Positions 57,416-64,000 of a DNA stretch of 64,000 nucleotides are shown here, piece by piece. Below the pieces are notes generated by a model. It searched no databases and was not told the DNA's origin. It saw nothing but the letters and a program-made list of their open reading frames with translations. Position numbers and translations under genes: made by a program. This stretch comes from Clarkia xantiana subsp. parviflora (Eukaryota > Streptophyta > Magnoliopsida > Myrtales > Onagraceae), in NCBI GenBank assembly GCA_036873135.1, contig JAPTYO010000005.1, positions 18,434,666 to 18,498,665 of the forward strand. Direction: 5' to 3'. Each line of letters opens with the position of its first letter. Position 1 is the stretch's first letter.

Positions 57416-58529
57416 TCAGACATGACATTTCTTCAAGTGTTCACCACTGAAAGAATGCTTCAACACATTGCAATCGAGGTCTTCCAACTTGTACGCATTT
57501 CGAACTGGCATCCCCACAACCTTATAAGGTCCTTCCCATTTTGGTGACATCTTGTTGATCCGATCCAAAAGGGTAAATTCGTTCCGACGCCAGACCAGTT
57601 CCCCGACAAAGAACTGTCAAGACTTGACTCGCCGATTGTAATATCGGGCTGTTACCAGGCGCATCCGAGCCTGTGCCTCCTCGGCATTCTGCTTCTTCTC
57701 TTCGACCAAGTCCAAGTCCAGACGCCTCATTTCATCATTCGACAGAGGTTCATAATACTTCGTCTGATGGGATGCCACAGCTATTTCAACGGGGGCAACT
57801 GCTTCCATGCCATAAACAAGGCCAAACGGAGTCTCCCCAGTCGATCGTTTGGGTGTTGTTCTAACAGCCCAAAGCACATTTTCCAGCTCGTCCAGCCATT
57901 TTCCCTTCAAGGCATGGACCCTCTTCTTCAGGCCATCCATCACGATCTTGTTAGCTGACTCCACCTGTCCATTGGTCTGAGCATGATGGAAAGAGGCTGT
58001 CCGATGCTCAATTTTCAGTTCCTCCAGGTACTCCTTCCACTGGGCCCCGTTAAACGGAGGGCCGTTATCACTAATCAACACCTTAGGGATCCCACATCTG
58101 GATATGATATGGGTCTGGAGGAATTTGAGGATATGATTCCCCGTTGTCTTGGCCAATGCCTTAGCTTCTATCCACTTCGAGAAATAATCAATAGCCACAA
58201 TCAAATATCGGCGCTGACCTTTTGCAACTGGAAGGGGTCCCACCAAATCGATTCCCCATTGCGCGAAGGGCCAAGCACTCTTGATGGACGTCAGATCGGC
58301 AGCTGGGGCCACGATATTCGGGGCATACCTCTGGCACGCGTCACAGGATCGGACTAGCATCGTTGCCTCCTTATTTATCGAGGGCCAGTAATAGCCCAGG
58401 TTCAACACTTTCATCACGACGGATCGGGCACCTTCATGACAAGCCGAGTATCCTTCGTGCACTTCCCTAAGGATCCGATCTGTGTCGGGCTTAGCCACAC
58501 ATTTCAAATAATGAGTTAAATGCCCCCTT
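57416..58529 (-). pseudogene. Integrase of element I
   Basis: From the frameshift near 58,510 the frame is open: HEGYSACHEGA, CDACQRYA, GIDLVGPLP, LISDNGPPFNGAQ and NGQVESANK, so the H-H-C-C and D,D-35-E residues are all present. TGA at 57,614-57,616 cuts the C-terminal domain, which continues in frame as QFFVGELVWRR, then SGEHLKKCHV and the natural TGA at 57,416-57,418. It is the best-preserved catalytic domain of this element. Confidence 0.87.
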
Positions 58530-60687
58530 TTATTTATACAGCTGATTGTCCACCATCACATAATTGGCCGCGATTCGGCGTAATTTGCCAGGTGCTACTT
58601 CATCATCGGGGATTGCCCCCGTAGTCAGGTACGCGGCTATCGGGGTCATCCAAGTGGGCTCCTCCGATCCGGTCTCAATGGCACATACCTCCGATTGATC
58701 GGTGGTTGACAGGATCACCTTCTCCAAGAAGTGCACCTTCCGACTTTCATCGAGGGGTGCCCCCAAGGCGAACTTGCTCAAGGCATCTGCTTCCACATTA
58801 TCCTCCCTCGGGATCGCCTCAATATCAAAGCTCTTGAAACTCTCCTTCAAGGTTTGCACCTCACGAAGGTTCTTCTTCATCATCGGGCTTTTTACTTCTT
58901 CCAACTCCCGTTCCTTTGGCAATCTTGAGGCCGGTGATGAGAGCCTCATATTCAGCTTCATTGTTGGTGGCCCTAAACGTCAAGGCCAAGGCATATCGGA
59001 GGGGCTCGCCTCCTCCTGGAGGTATCAGTACGAAGCCCGCTCCCGATCCTTCTGAATTTGAGGAGCCATCGGTATACATCTCCCAAATGTCTTCGTTATC
59101 GGGCTGTTCTGATTGCTCTGCCATCGGGACTTCCATGGTTGCCCCCTCTACAGGGCCCGCTTCTTCTAGATTTGGGGCTGTAGACTCTGCTATGAAATCC
59201 GCCAACGCCTGGCCCTTAATAGCCGTTCTCGGAGCAAAGTGAATGCGGAACTCGCTAAGCTCGACTGCCCATTTCAATAATCTCCCCGACGAATCAGGTC
59301 GGTTCAAAAAATGTTTCAAGGGTTGATTCGTCAAAAAAGTAATTTCATGCACATGGAAGTAAGGTCTTAGCTTCCGAGCAGTGACAATCAACGCATAAAG
59401 ATACTTCTCAATGGCGGGATAATCCATTTCAGACTTGGCGAGTGCCTTGCTTACATAATAGACGGGGACTTGGTTACCCTATACGACTTTCACTAAGACA
59501 GAGCTAACAGAAAATTCAGAAACAGCCAAATACAGATAGAGTGGCTCGCTTGGGATGGGCTTCGCCAACGGCGGGAGGGTGCGGAGGTGCTGCTTGAGTG
59601 CCTGGAACGCCTCTTCGCACTTGGCAGTCCATTCAAACTTCTTGTTGGCCCTCAACACTTCAAAGAACGGCATGGATCGGTCGCTTGCCTTGGACAGGAA
59701 GCGATTCATCGCGGCCAATCGGCCATTCAGCACCTGCACCTCCCGATGGTTCGTCGGGGACTTCATCTCCTCGATTTCCTTCATCTTCTTAGGGTTCACC
59801 TCGATTCCCCTCTGGCTCACCATGAAGCCCAGAAACTTCCCTGAGTGCACTCTGAAGGCACACTTGGTCGGGTTCAAGCGAACTTGATGAAGCCTCATCC
59901 GCTCAAACGCTGTGGCCAAGTTGTGAACGTGATCCTCGGCCCGGGACTTCACCAGCATATCGTCCACATAGGCCTCCATCGTCTTTCCTAGCATATCCCT
60001 AAACAGCTTGTTCACCATCCTCTGATAAGTTGCCCCTGCATTGATCAGTCGAAAAGGCATGACATCATAGTGATAGATGTCACTATTAGCATAAAAAGCG
60101 GTGTGGGGGGCATCCTCCTTGGAAATCTTGATCTGATTGTAGCCGGAGTAGGCATCCATAAAGCTCAGCAACTCATGTCCCGATGTGGTATCCACCAGCT
60201 GGTCGATCCTCGGGAGCGGATAGCAATCTTTCGGGCATGCTTTGTTCAGGTCGCGGAAATCAACACACATCCGCCACTTGCCATTGCTTTTCTTCACCAG
60301 GACTAGGTTTGCGACCCAGGTCTGGAATCGGAGCTCCTTAATAAATCCAGCATTGAGCAACCTGCCCACCTCTTGTTGGATCGCGATCTTCTTGTCGGCA
60401 CCCATCGGGCGCCTTCTCTGTGTAACCGGCTTGATCGCGGGGTCAATCTTCAGCTCATGAGTAATCACATCGGGGCTGATTCCTGGCATGTCGCTCGGGG
60501 ACCAGGCAAACAGCTCCTTGAACTCCATCAATAAATCAATCAGTTCTTGTGCCGTCTCCTCAGTCAGAGCGGACCCGATCTTCACCTTCCTCTGAGGTCC
60601 ATCGATCTCGACCTCCTTCAAATCTTCCATCGGGGAGGGACGCCCGAACTCCTCTCTGGGATCGGCATCAGTCTGGAAAACAGTCAT
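58530..60687 (-). pseudogene. RT and RNase H of element I
   Basis: RT is intact in sequence: RMCVDFRDLNKACPKD, SFMDAYSGYNQI, and YVDD at 59,959-59,970. The first RNase H segment follows, with TAG at 59,476-59,478 before GNQVPVYYVSKAL. The second RNase H has MYTDGSS and NEAEYEAL but has lost the segment with the third acidic residue (KCDASLVVNQ in D) by a deletion near 58,900-58,930. TAA at 58,530-58,532 ends this part. Confidence 0.85.
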
Positions 60688-62879
60688 AGCCTCCCGATTC
60701 CTCTGACTTCCCCGACTCCGTGGTCGGTCGGAGACTTCATCTTCTGATGGACAGTTGAGGCAATTGCCCCCAGTGGGTTGATGGTGGTCCTCTTGATAAT
60801 CGCATTGTAAGTCCCTGCAGACTCGACCACCGCGAACTCCACATTCCTCTTCTCCGACTTCCAGCCACTACCGAACTCAACCAGTAAGGTAATCATCCCC
60901 ACCGGGTAAGCGGTAGACCCAGAAAATCCGACCGTCGGGAAGTCTGCACGATTCAGATCCTTCTTGGTTTTTCCCATGGCCTCCAGCGCATCCATGAACA
61001 AAATATCGGAGGAGCTCCCTTCATCAATCAGGATTCGCTTCATCTCGTACCCATCCACGTTCAGGTTCACGACCAAAGCATCGTCGTGCGGGGTCTCCAA
61101 TCCTATCAAGTCCTCCGCCGAGAAGGGAATCACCATTTCTTCCTTCGGAGTCCAAGATCGGGCCCTCTTGCCCAGCACAATAGCAATTAGAATTCGAGAA
61201 GCATAGACCTCTCGAGATGCCGTGGTATCACCTCCTGCAGCAAATCCTCCATGGATCACATTAATGGTTCCCCGCTTCTCCTTGCGAGCATTGGAAGACT
61301 CGGGCTTCTTCTTCTTCGGGGACCGATCGCGGGACCGGGAACGGGACCGCGATCGGGACCGGGAACGAGATCGGCCCCGTTGCCCAGCCACAAATTCCTT
61401 GAGCTTCCCCCTCTGGATCAGCTTCTCAATCTCCTTCTTCAACTCCCGACAGTGGTTAGTGTCGTGACCGCTGGCACGATGGAAACGACAAAAACGATCG
61501 GTGCGAGCTCCCATGAACTCTCCATCCTTCTTCGGGGGGTACCTGGCGATACCCTGTCGGTCCATCACCGCCAACACAGCACCCATGGAACAAATGAGAG
61601 GAGTGTAACGGTCCTCCCGCTTGTCCGACTTCGAGGGACGTTTGTCTTCCCTCCGATCGGGACGGCCTCGACCCCGACTGCTCTCGGGTTTATTTTTCCT
61701 CCTGCGATCGTCCGAGGACTTGAACGACTGCTTCCGCTTGTTCGATTTCGGAGGATTGAGCTCTCCGGCAGCTATCTTCGACTCATGTACATCGATTTGT
61801 TGTTTCACCCTCTTCTGCAGCGCCTCCATGTTCCACACAGCCTTCTCAGCCACGCTGTGCATCAGGTCGGAACCATATGGTGCTGTCAGGTTTCGAATGA
61901 AGGTGTTGATGGTCTCTCCCTCCGACATTTCCTCATCAATCTCGGCCACGCTGGCAGTGTACCTCTGGCAATAATGCGCCAGCGACTCATCGGGCCTCTG
62001 TACCACCTCAGCCAGGGACCTCGCGCTTTTCAGGAGACGCCGACGGCCCTGGTACAGCTGGATGAAACGATCATACATCTGGGTCCAGGTAGAGATGCAC
62101 CCTGGAGGAAGGCTGAAGAACCACGTCAGGGCCCTCTCACCAAGCGTGGGCGGGAACAGAACACACACTATATCGTCATTCGGGGCTCTGCCTAGACAAG
62201 CCATAACGTGCTTCTGGACATGGAAAACTGGATCTCCCTCGCCATCATACTCCTTGATTTTCGGGATACCAAGCCCTGGCGGGGCAGTGGTGTTCACCAA
62301 TCAGGGGACAAAGGGATGAGTGGATCGATCCCTCAGCTCCGACATCATCTTCTTTTGGTCCCCCATACAGATGCTCACGATCTTCACCACCTGGTCGGGG
62401 GTGATAGGACCATTGAGAGGGATGGTTCTATGCTGCACCGGTCCAGGCCCATTAATCACGAACTGCTCCGACTGAGCGGGCTCCTTGCCCTTGTCCTGGT
62501 GCTCGGGTTGGATCTCCTGCCCGTCCCGATTCTCCTTCGGCGGAGGCGGAGGCAACTCTTCCTCCTTCTTCTTGGCAGCCTCCCTTCGGTCTAAGAGAGC
62601 CTCCATAGTCTCCAGGAATATCGGCATGGCATCCATCATAGCCTTCGCCAAGTCCACCTTGGTCGGAGCATCCTGGTCCCTCCTCGGGATCTCTTATCTG
62701 CCCTCCGACGAGTTTCGAATGGAATCCTCGTGATCATCATGATGCCCCCCTGTTTGGGAAACAGCAGGGGGAGGATCATTCCGATCAATAGTGCGCTCCG
62801 GCAGGCCTGAATTCAGAGTTCCAGCAGGATGGCGGGAACCGCCGGATTGCCCTTGTTTCTTCTTCTGCTTGCCAACCAT
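60684..62879 (-). pseudogene. gag: Gag, nucleocapsid and protease of element I
   Basis: Starts MVGKQKKKQGQSGG (62,879), 54 bases from the LTR. Stops at 62,694-62,696 (TAA) and 62,301-62,303 (TGA) interrupt a frame that is otherwise collinear with D. From 62,300 it is open for 538 codons: GERALTWFFSLPPG core, the His-type zinc knuckle CRFHRASGHDTNHC, a tract of seven or more RS dipeptides (about 61,318-61,390), KKKK, and the protease segment LIDEGSSSDILF. A deletion of roughly 50 bp near 60,700 shifts the frame into RT. Confidence 0.85.
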
Positions 62880-62913
62880 CGATTGGTAGAAGCTATCTTT
62901 GCTTTTTGTTACG

Positions 62914-62932
62914 TTTCCCACAGACGGCGCCA
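62914..62932 (-). other. Primer-binding site of element I
   Basis: TGGCGCCGTCTGTGGGAAA on the minus strand, one base after the LTR; 18 of 19 bases equal D. Confidence 0.85.
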
Positions 62933-62933
62933 A

Positions 62934-63611
62934 TGTTGGATCACGGTTGGAACTCCGGTACGTTCTTGACGGAAGTCCGAACTCCTTCGTTCCAAGTAAT
63001 CCTGCAAGAAGGGGATAGACCGGGCCGTGAACCAGAATCCCTCTCCGATGCTTAAATAAGTATCTCGATGTAGGCAAGCAAGTATCAGTATGTGAATGTC
63101 AATGTATCGATCTCGAGGTAACTCCTTCCTTTATATAGGGGAGGAGTTACCCTAGTTACCTGTTGCGATAACTGCTGGGGGGAGTTAGCCCACGTTCCAT
63201 TTATCTCGGCCACTTGCCCACGTTCCGTCTTTTCAGGCCACTTCCCCACTATGTTGATAGTGGGCGTGTTTCTCGGCCTCATCCTATGGTGGCAAGTCCC
63301 GACGGATGTCGGGGACTCCAGAGTTATCTCCATTGGTCACCGCTCGGGGCCCCTCTTCAGCGGGACAGGGCCAACATTCTCAGGGATTCAATATCGGGGC
63401 CTACTTAAAGGCATATCACCGGGGCCTACTTAAAGGCATATCATTGGGGCCTACTTAAAGGCATGTCATCGGGAGCGTTCAGCTCATATGTCGGGACCGA
63501 CCTTGTTGGGACCCCTCGTATTGGTCTTCTATGCCTCTTTTGGGGCCCAGTGGGCCTACTTCACCATTTAGTCGTCGTTAATGGGCCTAACGGCTTTATC
63601 GAAACCCATCA
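62934..63611 (-). repeat. 5' LTR of element I
   Basis: Plus strand TGTTGGATCACG to GAAACCCATCA, 678 bp, with three copies of the 25-bp unit (about 63,397-63,470). The TATA box (CTATATAAAG, minus, near 63,128-63,137) lies between the arms GGTAACTCCTTCC and GGGGAGGAGTTACC. The box ACTTATTTAAGCATCGGAG (minus) follows. Confidence 0.93.
63115..63152 (-). promoter_or_regulatory. LTR TATA box in an inverted repeat (element I)
   Basis: GAGGTAACTCCTTCC and GGGGAGGAGTTACC flank the TATA core. The arms differ from those of A and D but still pair. Confidence 0.65.
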
Positions 63612-64000
63612 CTGACGATCCCGGGATGACTTGGCGTATTATTCAAAATACAAAACCTGATCCCGTGCCAGCCTTTCGTGAATTTTCCGAGTCTGAAAAA
63701 GCAGCGATGAAGAAGGTGTATCGGGCGTACAAGGCGTGTGCATACACGACTTTATCTTGTGTGAAGGAGCGAGATTTGCGCAGGGCTGGGAGTTGCACTC
63801 CTTCTTCGAGAGGTACTTCGGTATGTTATGAACCTTTATAACTTCCTTGTGTTGTGATGTAGGCTGGTGTCATGGAAAAACTTCCCTCTTGCAGGCGGGC
63901 TCTCAAGTTGGTGCTGCTCCTACTGCACGGAGCAGTCGCACGGATGTGTCTGCTGTTCTCCAGGGCATGAAGCCTGGACGTGGTAAGTTGTATATTTGCG
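63612..64000 (+). pseudogene. aORF of element H, right part
   Basis: After the CTGAC duplication (63,612-63,616) the interrupted aORF resumes in the same frame with DPGMTWRIIQN, a hydrophilic segment (FREFSESEKAAMKKVY) and, after a probable shift, LHSFFERYF before a donor at 63,821 (GTATGT). A further exon runs 63,895-63,982 (after TTGCAG, before GTAAGT). The gene and the rest of H continue beyond the window. Confidence 0.7.

Larger units (their letters stand above)
52778..63611 (-). mobile_element. Element I: complete Tat-type retrotransposon, 10,834 bp, inserted in H
   Basis: LTRs of 703 (left, 3') and 678 bp (right, 5'), CTGAC on both sides, primer site, gag-pol on the minus strand, tandem repeats, antisense aORF on the plus strand and a purine tract. 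The LTRs differ at about 26 sites plus one repeat unit (about 4%), so it is older than D. It is a relative of D in every domain but a separate family: LTR similarity is limited to the ends, the TTAAGC box and the TATA region. Confidence 0.93.

Noticed and set aside
1..64000. A defence system, biosynthetic cluster or bacterial operon
   Set aside because: None found: no such genes on either strand; the content is plant retrotransposons.

Overview
This is plant nuclear DNA from a repeat-rich, probably heterochromatic part of an angiosperm genome. Almost everything I can recognise is LTR retrotransposon. There are Ty3/gypsy elements of the Tat type (large elements with an antisense extra gene) and Ty1/copia fragments. 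I see no bacterial, organellar or tRNA/rRNA signal, and only one short ORF (47,790-48,122, minus) could be a fragment of an ordinary gene. All alignments were done by eye. Element letters A-N are mine.

Layout. 1-2,907: right end of Tat element A (plus), with its antisense gene and 3' LTR. 2,908-6,324: decayed copia element J (plus). 6,345-8,640: 3' end of element B with an LTR. 8,641-14,750: 3' part of element C (tandem repeats, antisense gene, LTR). 15,057-26,506: complete Tat element D (plus, 781-bp LTRs, target duplication GGGTA). 26,512-27,960: spacer with tandem repeats. 27,960-30,370: 5' end of decayed Tat element E (minus). 30,371-32,256: copia LTR and pol tail K (minus). 32,257-34,504: 3' end of Tat element F (plus). 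34,505-35,911: copia LTR fragment L (plus). 36,028-46,490: element G (minus), with gag, an antisense gene and no pol; its antisense gene is tandemly triplicated and two inverted-repeat DNA elements (M, N) lie between gag and that gene. 46,491-49,702: unassigned spacer. 49,703-49,767: another piece of copia LTR. 49,768-64,000: element H (minus), whose antisense gene is split by the complete Tat element I (52,778-63,611, minus, target duplication CTGAC).

How it works together. D and I share one plan: LTR, primer site, gag-pol in one frame, a block of short tandem repeats, a second gene on the opposite strand, purine tract, LTR. The opposite-strand gene (called aORF here) is recognisable in A, C, D, F, G, H and I and always faces gag-pol. 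In A, D and I it has its own TATA box 155-161 bp before the start codon and a 7-base first exon. Its product resembles the plant family named 'putative gypsy type transposon' (Transposase_28) followed by a coiled-coil tail. Its role is unknown. D has the most similar LTRs (about 7 differences in 781) yet its gag-pol carries four in-frame stops and an altered reverse transcriptase motif, so it was probably copied with proteins made elsewhere.
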